Shown here: positions 1 to 5,924 of the stretch, in pieces
Numbering within the stretch: the first letter of the stretch is position 1
Layout of the letters: every line of letters starts with the position of its first letter
The notes under the pieces: generated by a model
Database searches by the model: none
Seen by the model: the letters and a program-made list of their open reading frames with translations, nothing else
Told to the model about the DNA's origin: nothing
Assembly (NCBI GenBank): GCA_003487955.1
Contig: DNNJ01000090.1
Coordinates: forward strand, 1-6,362
DNA: 6,362 nucleotides
Direction of reading: 5' to 3'
Origin: Clostridiales bacterium
Lineage (GTDB): Bacteria; Bacillota; Clostridia; Tissierellales; Sedimentibacteraceae
Position numbers and translations under genes: made by a program

Positions 1-134
1 AATCTTCATCTTACAGCCCCCCTGCCAGTTAGTTCAGAACTTATAATCTTCTGGCTATTCCAATAAACTTCTTTTCATGTACTCCTAATTACAGACAACT
101 ATGTGCGAAAACAGATCTCCACAATTAGCCTATT

Positions 135-410
135 CTAAAAATAATGCTCTGCCATTTTCAGCCATCTGGTTGTTTGTATTTTAACCATATACCTTTGCTG
201 ACCCGAAGAGGTTTTCTCAATCGTTTGTATAGAATCCTTTGATGTATTGACATAATTCAAAAACAATGTGCCCAGCAAAAGCCGTTGACTTAGAGAAATC
301 TTGTTCCACTCATAGCCTTTAAACAAATCTCTTACAAGAAAAACTTCTCCTTGATTCAGGTTTTTTGTTTCTTTAATCGCAATATTTAGAAGATCATTCA
401 CATCCAGCAT
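135..410 (-). CDS. DUF1413 family protein
   Basis: This is a 91-residue soluble protein of unknown function. The match to the DUF1413 family is from memory of its pattern: GEVFLVRDLFKGYEW at residues 21-35, then LGTLFLNYVN near 46-55 and KTSSGQQRY near 66-74, which are the conserved blocks I expect. The length fits the family. The reading frame is open back to an ATG at 455, but I chose the ATG at 410. It has a GGAGG at 422-418 with a 7-base spacer, and the upstream ATG lies only a base or two past the -10 box at 457-462, so it would fall before the transcript starts. Residues from that upstream ATG would also be an unrelated hydrophobic run. It appears to be a single-gene unit with its own promoter. 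No clear terminator follows it. The family is seen, as I recall, in Firmicutes chromosomes and mobile elements, with no established role. Confidence 0.75.
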   Translation of the reverse strand: MLDVNDLLNIAIKETKNLNQGEVFLVRDLFKGYEWNKISLSQRLLLGTLFLNYVNTSKDSIQTIEKTSSGQQRYMVKIQTTRWLKMAEHYF

Positions 411-456
411 TAAAAAACCTCCATATAACAACAATGTAAGCAACATTATTAACATG

Positions 457-465
457 ATTATAACA
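457..465 (-). promoter_or_regulatory. Promoter of the DUF1413 gene (extended -10)
   Basis: On the minus strand there is a perfect TATAAT at 462-457 preceded directly by TGT (465-463), giving a TGn-extended -10 element. No convincing -35 is present at 16-18 bases upstream, which is normal for extended -10 promoters. Transcription would start at about 450, giving a leader of roughly 40 bases before the ATG at 410. Confidence 0.6.
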
Positions 466-507
466 CTTGCATGAATTTATTTTCATTAACTTATAAAATT
501 TTATATA

Positions 508-543
508 TAAAAAGAGAACGAAGCTTATAAACTACCGTTCTCT
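508..543 (-). terminator. Intrinsic terminator, minus strand
   Basis: AGAGAACG at 513-520 pairs perfectly with CGTTCTCT at 536-543, leaving a 15-base loop. Read on the minus strand, the stem is followed by a T-run at 513-509 and then an A+T-only stretch. No T-run follows on the plus strand, so it stops leftward transcription only. It lies downstream of the reading frame at 600-809 and upstream of the DUF1413 promoter, so it separates the two units. Confidence 0.6.
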
Positions 544-584
544 CATAATTGCCTAGTCTCAAATTTACCTTACACTGCGTATAG

Positions 585-642
585 ACATGCCTGAACACTC
601 TAGTCCACGCATGCATTAAACATGTCTACACACTCCATGTCC
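585..642. repeat. Imperfect direct repeat pair across the end of the 69-codon frame
   Basis: Bases 620-642 and 585-606 align at about 18 of 23 positions with one gap, at a spacing of about 35 bases. Shared blocks are GGAC, GAGTGT and CATGT on the minus strand. The second copy contains the TAG stop of the hypothetical gene. It may be an old local duplication or chance. Confidence 0.3.
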
Positions 643-809
643 AAAACAACAGAAACATCAATTTTATTTTTCAAAACCTTATTTCTGAAATCATCACCAT
701 CCGTGGTGAAAGTAGTATATCGCGCAAAGTGCTGAAAACTCAGTATTTCTACGTATCTTTCTTTTGCATTCCTATTACACACTCCACATGTGTTCATATT
801 GGTAGCCAT
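600..809 (-). CDS. Hypothetical 69-residue protein, possibly a gene remnant
   Basis: I do not recognise this protein. It is small and probably soluble, with a CGVC pair at residues 8-11 and two more cysteines near the C terminus (MECVDMFNACVD), so a metal site is conceivable but not shown. Against a real gene: no clear ribosome binding site precedes the ATG, no promoter stands out between it and the ABC operon terminator at 870-911, and the frame is open for a further 20 or so codons upstream without another usual start codon. In its favour, a good minus-strand terminator follows at 508-543. After the TAG stop the same frame continues open for about 35 codons, and the stop lies in the second copy of an imperfect direct repeat (585-606 and 620-642). 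This suggests a possibly truncated or decayed gene. Confidence 0.35.
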   Translation of the reverse strand: MATNMNTCGVCNRNAKERYVEILSFQHFARYTTFTTDGDDFRNKVLKNKIDVSVVLDMECVDMFNACVD

Positions 810-869
810 AATATCCCATTGAGGGATATAGGCTTTTTTGATATGTAAATAATCCGTGAAGTATGAAAA

Positions 870-911
870 TTAAAAACCAACACGGCGATACCTCCGTTGA
901 TGCCGCCGTGT
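870..911 (-). terminator. Intrinsic terminator of the ABC transporter operon
   Basis: ACACGGCG at 880-887 pairs perfectly with CGCCGTGT at 904-911 around a 16-base loop. Read on the minus strand, the GC-rich 8-bp stem is followed by TGG and a run of five T (876-872), then more A+T. It begins about 80 bases past the stop codon of the second permease (993) and is the natural end of the operon transcript. Confidence 0.75.
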
Positions 912-992
912 CCTAAAATTGGGTGACTTTAACAAAACCCACCGAAAGTTTTTTAAAATACAATACGGCGGCTAAATTAATTATAATTTCTG

Positions 993-2009
993 TTATACTC
1001 TGTAAACCTTTTTCCTACGATAGCCTGTTATAAAGTAAATCAGCAGCCAAGCAACACAATGTATCAACAAAACAGCAAGATATGTGCTTATATTCTGTTC
1101 CCGTCCATTCATCATCTCCATTAGCCCATAAAAGGTCGCACTGGACGGAAGTAGGTAGGATAAGATTCTGCCAATACTGTCTGCTGGAACCATCAAATAG
1201 AAAAGAATGGGTGGCGCAATGAAAAATATCATAATCATTTTAATATAGACAATGCCTACCATAAGGCCACTGGAAAATCGTCCGATATACATCCCAATCA
1301 ACGCAGATATAAAGGCAGACAATACAATTAACAACAATAAGGGAAAGAGCTGCCCAATCTCAATTCTCATACATACAAATGCGGTAGCAACGGTAGATAA
1401 AATACCACTGACAAGCCCTAAAGAGATTTTTTGAAACACATATTCCTGCTGTGTCATTGGTAATATTTCATTGATAAACGAAATGCCATCCTCTTTTTCT
1501 CCGATAATACTCATTGCATTAAAAGTACATCCCATGAACATGGCTGTAACCATGGTTATGGCGATAAGTAATGATTTAAGCAATAAATTATCCCTTTGAG
1601 CGGAATGGACTTCAATCGTGACCGCATTCATTGCTTCTCGTTCTTCAAAGAGCTGGGGAAGCTTATCGCCTATGGTTTTGTATAGTTGAAATTCATCTCC
1701 AGACAAGATAGCCTTTATCGTACCACCATCCCGAACTACTCCAATCATTTGCGTTGCTGGGTCAATGATCGCTTTTTGCAAGCCATCCATATCCTCATAT
1801 AATGTTACGCTGCCGTTTTGTTCTACCCAGTCTGCCATTTCTTCGGTCAAGTCATTTTGAACTATACCAAAAGCCATTTCCCCAAGGGTCGAAAAACTCA
1901 CGTCAGACAACAGATTTATAGCAAGCCCGACAATAACGGGTAGTAAAAAAGACAAGATACACATTTTATCCCGTCGGATATTTTTAAGCTGATAGTATAT
2001 CCCTCTCAT
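993..2009 (-). CDS. ABC-2-type transporter permease, second subunit
   Basis: This 338-residue integral membrane protein is probably one half of the transmembrane pore of the exporter. A first helix lies at about residues 17-35, an extracytoplasmic domain of about 105 residues at 36-142, and then five helices at about 143-163, 193-214, 220-243, 250-273 and 308-328. The cytoplasmic segment between helices 2 and 3 carries EKEDGISFINEILPMT (171-186), the EKxxG...P pattern typical of ABC-2 permeases, where the ATPase is contacted. The C terminus is basic (RRKKVYR), which fits a cytoplasmic tail. The ATG lies one base after the TAG of the preceding permease, whose last codons supply the GGAGG, so translation is coupled. 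The overall plan resembles the NatB/YhaP-like ABC2_membrane_3 group more than the short LanE/LanG permeases, which lack such a large loop. Substrate unknown. Confidence 0.88.
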   Translation of the reverse strand: MRGIYYQLKNIRRDKMCILSFLLPVIVGLAINLLSDVSFSTLGEMAFGIVQNDLTEEMADWVEQNGSVTLYEDMDGLQKAIIDPATQMIGVVRDGGTIKAILSGDEFQLYKTIGDKLPQLFEEREAMNAVTIEVHSAQRDNLLLKSLLIAITMVTAMFMGCTFNAMSIIGEKEDGISFINEILPMTQQEYVFQKISLGLVSGILSTVATAFVCMRIEIGQLFPLLLLIVLSAFISALIGMYIGRFSSGLMVGIVYIKMIMIFFIAPPILFYLMVPADSIGRILSYLLPSSATFYGLMEMMNGREQNISTYLAVLLIHCVAWLLIYFITGYRRKKVYRV

Positions 2010-2010
2010 G

Positions 2011-3003
2011 CTATCCCTCCTTTGCCATTTCCCGTGTCAATGTCTTATGTGCCACCAGGAACAGTGCCACAATGAATACGACACAAACAATGTAATAGAC
2101 GGTTTCCCCTATGGGCATTTCAAAGTAGGCGTTTTTTATTGCCATGAATAGGTGATACATGGGATGATAGTTAATCCAGTTCCAAGTAATGCTCGTCTGT
2201 CCCACAAGAAAAACTGGAGTTGTAATGAAGATAGCAAGGACAAGATATAATAAGGAGAACTGCCTAAAATCCGGTAACCATGCAGCACAAAAGAAGCCTA
2301 CCAATGCCATAATAATAGAAAGTATAACGGTCTGTACTAAGATGGCAGGAAGTACCGAAAGACCTGTCGCCAATCCAAGATTGATAACTGTTAGCAAAAA
2401 GGCAAATACAAGGTCAGCCAGTAAGAACAGTATGAGTTTTGAAAAAATAAACAGGCTCTTACTTATCGGCATTACTCCATGTATCCGTATCACGCCCATA
2501 TGCTTTTCTTTGAACAGAGTGGAAGCCAATCCCAAGAAACCCACAGCCGCCAACTCAAAAAATAGAAACTCACTTGTGATTTCACGGCGACTTTTCATTT
2601 CTTTACTGTTTTGTCCAATCACTTCTGCAGGTGTACTTTGTCCTGGCGATAGAAGGGAGAGGGCATAGGCGGTACGTATTTGGTCTGAGCTGTCCAGTCC
2701 TGACGCTACCATAATTATTTTTGGCTCTGCTCCCGTAGCGTCAATTCCAACAGCATATCCGTCGGATGTTCGTAACTGTAATTCCTCCATATTATCTACT
2801 CGGATGATTTGACTGGATGCATTTTCTATGCTTTCTGCCGGGTCGAACAGGTAAACGGGATAAATAGCCTGGTCTGTTTTGATATAAACCAAATTGATGT
2901 ATAGGGAATAAAGGACAAGAGAGCCGATAATAAGCAGCAAAAATTTGCTGGACAACATCATCTTGAAGTCTTTTTTTAGGAGGGAAAGAAAGCTATATTC
3001 CAT
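2011..3003 (-). CDS. ABC-2-type transporter permease, first subunit
   Basis: This 330-residue integral membrane protein is the likely partner of the other permease in a heterodimeric exporter. Helix 1 is at about residues 21-40, a domain of about 100 residues outside the membrane follows (41-142), and further helices lie at about 143-163, 183-207, 217-241, 249-268 and 301-318. The EKHMGVIRIHGVMPIS segment (166-181) is the ABC-2 coupling motif. It has the same architecture as the downstream permease but low obvious sequence identity, as expected for an old duplication. The ATG follows directly on the TAA of the ATPase gene (3006-3004), with a GGGAGGGGG purine run just upstream inside that gene, so the two are translationally coupled. 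Its final codons form the ribosome binding site of the next gene. Confidence 0.88.
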   Translation of the reverse strand: MEYSFLSLLKKDFKMMLSSKFLLLIIGSLVLYSLYINLVYIKTDQAIYPVYLFDPAESIENASSQIIRVDNMEELQLRTSDGYAVGIDATGAEPKIIMVASGLDSSDQIRTAYALSLLSPGQSTPAEVIGQNSKEMKSRREITSEFLFFELAAVGFLGLASTLFKEKHMGVIRIHGVMPISKSLFIFSKLILFLLADLVFAFLLTVINLGLATGLSVLPAILVQTVILSIIMALVGFFCAAWLPDFRQFSLLYLVLAIFITTPVFLVGQTSITWNWINYHPMYHLFMAIKNAYFEMPIGETVYYIVCVVFIVALFLVAHKTLTREMAKEG

Positions 3004-3852
3004 TTATGACAACCCCCTCCCTGTATACTGAATAAATACATCCTCCAAAGATGGTTCTTGGGAATGAATGCTTATAATTTCATCGTGAGGGAAAAGGATA
3101 CCCTGTTTCAATTCAGACGCTTCAATAATCTTGTTTTCCCGCTTGCCGTTCAGCATATAATCAATCACAATCTTTTGATTACTGTTTTGTATCTTTAGAT
3201 TTTTAGGTGTATCAATTACAGCAATATTACCATTTACGATAAAAGCTACTCGGTCACAAAGCAGGTCTGCGTCCAACATATTGTGGGTTGTGAGAAAAAC
3301 TGTAGTACCTTTTTTCCGCTCTTCTTCTATAATGTTACGGAATAACACCGCTCCAGCGGGGTCAAGTCCACTAGTTGGTTCGTCTAAAAATAGCAGCTTC
3401 GGGCTTGTCATAAGTGCCCGCGCCATGCTCACCCGTTGACGCATACCTTTGGAGTAAGAGGATACCGGTTTTTTGATATAATCCTTTTTAAACGCCAACC
3501 GGTCTAATAATACCTCGATATCTTGTCGTTGTTCCTTTGGGTAGAAGGACGCAAAATAGTTGAGATTATCCAACCCACTCAAATTGGCATACAGGTAAGG
3601 ATACTCGAAAAGAACACCAATATTTTTGAAAAATTCCTTATTATAGGAGTTGGTAATATCTTTTCCGAATAATGAAACATGGCCGTTATGCCCTTTCAAA
3701 ATCCCCGTAAGAATTTTTTGTGTTGTAGATTTACCTGAACCATTTGGTCCAAGGAAACCAAAGATTTCCCCTTTTCCAACCGTAAAATCGATACCGTGTA
3801 ATGCCTGCTTGTCTTTGCCATAGGAAAATATAAGGTCTTTTACTTCAATCAT
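3004..3852 (-). CDS. ABC transporter ATP-binding protein, E-loop type
   Basis: This 282-residue cytoplasmic ATPase powers the two downstream permeases. Visible motifs are Walker A GPNGSGKST (35-43), signature SYSKGMRQR (132-140), Walker B with D-loop LLFLDEPTSGLDP (153-165) and the H-loop histidine at 190. All catalytic residues are present. At the Q-loop position the sequence reads IGVLFEYPYLY (78-88), with Glu83 in place of Gln. This fits the IGxLIExPxxY pattern I recall from LanF and BcrA-type ATPases that protect cells from lantibiotics and bacitracin. The C-terminal EPSLEDVFIQYTGR (266-279) is typical of ABC-2 drug and peptide exporters. The start ATG overlaps the TGA of the upstream small gene in an ATGA arrangement, with a weak GGGGTGA upstream, which points to translational coupling. 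Function as an exporter ATPase is secure. Peptide antibiotic as substrate is inference. Confidence 0.95.
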   Translation of the reverse strand: MIEVKDLIFSYGKDKQALHGIDFTVGKGEIFGFLGPNGSGKSTTQKILTGILKGHNGHVSLFGKDITNSYNKEFFKNIGVLFEYPYLYANLSGLDNLNYFASFYPKEQRQDIEVLLDRLAFKKDYIKKPVSSYSKGMRQRVSMARALMTSPKLLFLDEPTSGLDPAGAVLFRNIIEEERKKGTTVFLTTHNMLDADLLCDRVAFIVNGNIAVIDTPKNLKIQNSNQKIVIDYMLNGKRENKIIEASELKQGILFPHDEIISIHSQEPSLEDVFIQYTGRGLS

Positions 3853-4001
3853 TCTTCTTCACCCCATTTGTCCCTCTGGGTGCTTTGTTTTTCTTTCTGT
3901 CGCTGACTCCACCACTTCATAAACTTCACTTTAAAGGGAAGAGATATTGCCAGCAAAACAATTAAAATCACCCACCAATACCACGAAAGTCCTAAAAACA
4001 T
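3849..4001 (-). CDS. Small single-helix membrane protein, first gene of the ABC operon
   Basis: This is a 50-residue protein starting MFLGLSWYWW. A single hydrophobic helix spans about residues 6-24 (rich in Trp, Val, Ile and Leu). It is followed by a strongly charged tail with KVKFMKWW, QRQKEK and a final GEEE. By the positive-inside rule the tail is cytoplasmic. The gene is well supported despite its size. A GGAGG at 4015-4011 sits 9 bases before the ATG, the stop overlaps the ATPase start as ATGA (3849-3852), and a promoter with operator repeats lies directly upstream. No known function can be assigned. By analogy with small transporter partners such as KdpF, CydX or AcrZ, it could be an accessory subunit of the transporter or a link to the kinase. 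It could also serve mainly to couple translation into the ATPase gene, though the distinctive aromatic-rich helix argues for a working peptide. Confidence 0.8.
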   Translation of the reverse strand: MFLGLSWYWWVILIVLLAISLPFKVKFMKWWSQRQKEKQSTQRDKWGEEE

Positions 4002-4028
4002 AAGAACACACCTCCATACTAATTTGAC

Positions 4029-4042
4029 AATTTATTTTTACA
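4029..4042 (-). promoter_or_regulatory. Promoter of the small-protein/ABC operon
   Basis: On the minus strand TGTAAAAAT at 4042-4034 offers a weak -10 (TAAAAA), with TAAATT at 4034-4029 as an alternative. No hexamer near TTGACA lies 16-18 bases upstream of either. A poor -35 with tandem repeats ending about 20 bases upstream of the -10 is the usual layout of promoters that depend on an OmpR-type activator. Transcription would start near 4027-4020, leaving a short leader before the GGAGG at 4015-4011. Confidence 0.5.
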
Positions 4043-4060
4043 CACTAAAACTACGATTTC

Positions 4061-4104
4061 GGTATAAAGATGATGTAAAGATAGAGTGAAAATGAAGTAA
4101 AGAA
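4061..4104 (-). promoter_or_regulatory. Four tandem 11-bp direct repeats, likely response-regulator operator
   Basis: Four adjacent 11-base units lie at 4104-4094, 4093-4083, 4082-4072 and 4071-4061 on the minus strand. Taking the third unit, ATCTTTACATC, as reference, the others match at 9, 6 and 9 of 11 positions. The core is CTTTA(C/T). Direct repeats of about one helical turn are the known binding pattern of OmpR/PhoB-family regulators (for example PhoP and CiaR boxes have 11-base periodicity). The regulator encoded at 5147-5827 is the obvious candidate. The array sits between the terminator of its operon and the promoter of the ABC operon. I saw no comparable array upstream of the regulator gene itself. 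Confidence 0.6.
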
Positions 4105-4132
4105 AAAAACCGTGCTACGCAGCACGGTTTTT
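4103..4132 (-). terminator. Intrinsic terminator of the two-component operon
   Basis: CCGTGCT at 4110-4116 pairs perfectly with AGCACGG at 4121-4127 around the tetraloop ACGC. The stem can be extended by five A-T pairs on the outside. Read on the minus strand it ends in seven T (4109-4103). It starts 14 bases beyond the kinase stop codon. The structure is symmetric and could also work rightward, but no plus-strand gene leads into it. Its T-run touches the first 11-bp repeat of the operator array. Confidence 0.85.
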
Positions 4133-4146
4133 AATAATAGATGGAT

Positions 4147-5154
4147 TTATTGAGTAATAGGAAGCATAAAGTAGAACTCGGCTCCATTCTCTTTGTTATG
4201 TATGCCATATTCGGATTTGTGCATGGAGAGTATTTGAGCTGATATAGCAAGACCAAGCCCGGAACCATTTCTATTGATTTCACTTTTATCTCTATGGAAC
4301 TTTACCCAAACATCATCTGTCAAATGAGGCCCGTCGTTATAGATTGAAAATCGTACAAAACTTCCCAAAACACCTACCTCAATATGGATGTTGCCATTTT
4401 CAGAAACAAACTTTTTCGCATTACCCATAAAGTTGTGCAAAATCTGCCGCAGCCGTTTTGGGTCGGCCACCACATACACCGGTTCATTTGGAAGTGAATA
4501 ACTCAATTGAAATGGTTCTGAAGGTGTATCAACATATCCCCGCCCCGCCACTGTTTCCACCAATTCCACAAAGTCAAACTTCTCCATTTTCATCGTACTG
4601 GCTCCGGCTTCCAGTGACGATAAGTCCAGCAGCGCATTGATCATTCCCGCCATCTTTTCGGTTTCCTCAACAATTACCTGACTGTATACGGTTTGTTTCT
4701 CCGGTACAGCGTCTTTCAACCCCTCCGCATAGGCTCTGATAACACCAAGAGGCGTTTTAAGTTCATGGGATAGTGTATCCGTAAGCTCTTTTCGCTGCGC
4801 TAATGCATGTTGAAGATTGACCGATGTTGTATTCAAATTCTCCCCAAGGGTTTGCAGCTCATCTTTTGTGTTCAATTTGCAGGGCTGCGAAAAATCAAGG
4901 TCGGCCATGCGCTGTGCAGCTTTGCTGATTTCATGGATAGGGCTTGATACGACGCGGGCTAACACCATGTCCCATCCTAAAATCAGCATAATCAAAAGGA
5001 ACAGAAAAACAAGGTCGCTTATCCAGCCGGAAAAAGCAGAGGCTATGATATATGCTAACATACATGCCCCAATAACAATTTTTGATAACAGGAAAATCTT
5101 TTTGTTGATTGGATAGATAGAAAACCAGCTTGCACGCCTTGATTTTTTATTCAT
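4147..5154 (-). CDS. Sensor histidine kinase with minimal external domain
   Basis: This 335-residue membrane kinase is predicted to autophosphorylate on His130 and pass the phosphate to the adjacent regulator. After a basic N terminus, two helices at about residues 20-42 and 46-66 are joined by only a few residues, so there is essentially no extracytoplasmic sensor. A HAMP-like linker (about 67-118, with SSPIHEISKAAQRMADLDFS) follows, then the DHp helix with SHELKTPL (129-136), and an HATPase domain with N-box Asn245, G1 box NDGPHL (273-278) and G2 box GSGLGLAI (297-304). The catalytic set looks complete. The gene overlaps the regulator by 8 bases (ATGAATAA) with a GAGGTGAT upstream. The topology is that of intramembrane-sensing kinases, which in Firmicutes commonly answer to cell-envelope antibiotics, often together with an ABC transporter. 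The signal itself cannot be read from the sequence. Confidence 0.93.
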   Translation of the reverse strand: MNKKSRRASWFSIYPINKKIFLLSKIVIGACMLAYIIASAFSGWISDLVFLFLLIMLILGWDMVLARVVSSPIHEISKAAQRMADLDFSQPCKLNTKDELQTLGENLNTTSVNLQHALAQRKELTDTLSHELKTPLGVIRAYAEGLKDAVPEKQTVYSQVIVEETEKMAGMINALLDLSSLEAGASTMKMEKFDFVELVETVAGRGYVDTPSEPFQLSYSLPNEPVYVVADPKRLRQILHNFMGNAKKFVSENGNIHIEVGVLGSFVRFSIYNDGPHLTDDVWVKFHRDKSEINRNGSGLGLAISAQILSMHKSEYGIHNKENGAEFYFMLPITQ

Positions 5155-5827
5155 AGTCCATCACCTCAAACTTATACCCGGAACGAATGAGTGTAACAAT
5201 ATGACAACCTTCGTTCCCTAATTTCCGTCGCAGGTTTTTAACATGAACATCTACGGTTCGGCTTGTACCCTCAAACTCATATCCCCAAATACGGTTTAAC
5301 AGCTGATCTCTTGAAAATACCTGCTTTGGATTTCTCATGAATAAAAGCAGCATTTCATATTCGGTATGAGTTAAGTCCACCGGATTTTCCTCAACGAAAA
5401 CTTCCCTTGACATGGGATTGAGAGTAATCTTTCCAGCTTGTAAAGCCGATACGATGCTTTCAGAGTGTCCCGTTCTTTTGAGCAATACCCGCACCTTTGC
5501 CATCAAGACATTCGGACTAAAGGGTTTCGTAACATAGTCGTCCGCACCCAACTCATATCCTCTTAATTTGTCGACTTCCTCTTGTTTGGCCGTCAGCATA
5601 ATAATGGGGAGGTTACTGATTTCCCGGGCTTGTTTACATACAGAATAGCCGTCCATGTTCGGCATCATAATATCCAATATCATTAAATCAACAGAGTTGT
5701 TTTTTAGTACTGTCAATGCGTCTATTCCGTCATCAGCCAAAATAATGTTGTAGCCATCTTTTTTCAAATAATCCGATACAATATCTTGTATTCGTTTTTC
5801 ATCCTCTACAATTAGAATGAGCGGCAT
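5147..5827 (-). CDS. Response regulator, OmpR/PhoB family
   Basis: This 226-residue DNA-binding regulator is the partner of the overlapping kinase. The receiver domain (about 1-118) has acidic residues Glu8 and Asp9, phospho-acceptor Asp52 in LMILDIMMP, Thr79 in the IIMLTAK strand and Lys101 in TKPF, so all phosphorylation residues are present. The winged-helix output domain (about 128-224) shows the usual blocks: DLTHTEYEMLLLF, VFSRDQLLNRIWGY, RTVDVHVKNLRRKLG and the wing IRSGYKF. An AAGGAGG at 5840-5834 lies 6 bases before the ATG, giving a confident start. It is the first gene of its operon. The most likely target is the array of 11-bp repeats at 4061-4104 upstream of the transporter operon, where it would act as an activator. 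Autoregulation is not evident from its own promoter region. Confidence 0.95.
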   Translation of the reverse strand: MPLILIVEDEKRIQDIVSDYLKKDGYNIILADDGIDALTVLKNNSVDLMILDIMMPNMDGYSVCKQAREISNLPIIMLTAKQEEVDKLRGYELGADDYVTKPFSPNVLMAKVRVLLKRTGHSESIVSALQAGKITLNPMSREVFVEENPVDLTHTEYEMLLLFMRNPKQVFSRDQLLNRIWGYEFEGTSRTVDVHVKNLRRKLGNEGCHIVTLIRSGYKFEVMDYE

Positions 5828-5864
5828 ATAATCCCTCCTTTAGACGCCAAAAGATACACTATGT

Positions 5865-5893
5865 ATTTTACCATATCGTTTAGGTTTTATCAG
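5865..5893 (-). promoter_or_regulatory. Promoter of the two-component operon
   Basis: On the minus strand a -10 box TAAAAT (5870-5865) is preceded directly by TGG, an extended -10. A -35-like CTGATA (5893-5888) lies 17 bases upstream and matches TTGACA at four of six positions. The start would fall near 5858, leaving about 30 bases to the ATG. It looks like a moderate constitutive promoter, which suits a sensor pair that must be present before induction. Confidence 0.6.
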
Positions 5894-5924
5894 AAGAAAT
5901 TAAAATGACATAGGTAATATTTCT

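Noticed and set aside
55..78. Minus-strand micro-frame MKRSLLE with an upstream GGAG
   Set aside because: Seven codons with a too-short spacer and no context are not enough to call a gene.
85..128. Inverted CTAATT/AATTAG pair as a DUF1413 terminator
   Set aside because: Only 6 A+T-rich base pairs around a loop of more than 30 bases and no T-run, so it would not form a stable terminator.
920..941. TGGGT/ACCCA inverted repeat near the operon terminator
   Set aside because: A five-base stem is too short, and the strong hairpin at 880-911 already explains termination.
1252..1434. Plus-strand 60-codon reading frame
   Set aside because: It is a shadow of the second permease on the opposite strand, with no ribosome binding site.
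2189..2668. Plus-strand 159-codon reading frame
   Set aside because: It is antisense to the first permease, whose helices and motifs are clear. The translated protein is rich in Lys, Arg and Asn and has no domain.
993..3852. Calling the transporter a classical LanFEG system
   Set aside because: The ATPase has an E-loop, but both permeases carry large external domains that LanE and LanG lack, and no lantibiotic genes are present.
4458..5116. Two plus-strand reading frames (4458-4640 and 4817-5116)
   Set aside because: Both are antisense to the histidine kinase and have no protein features of their own.
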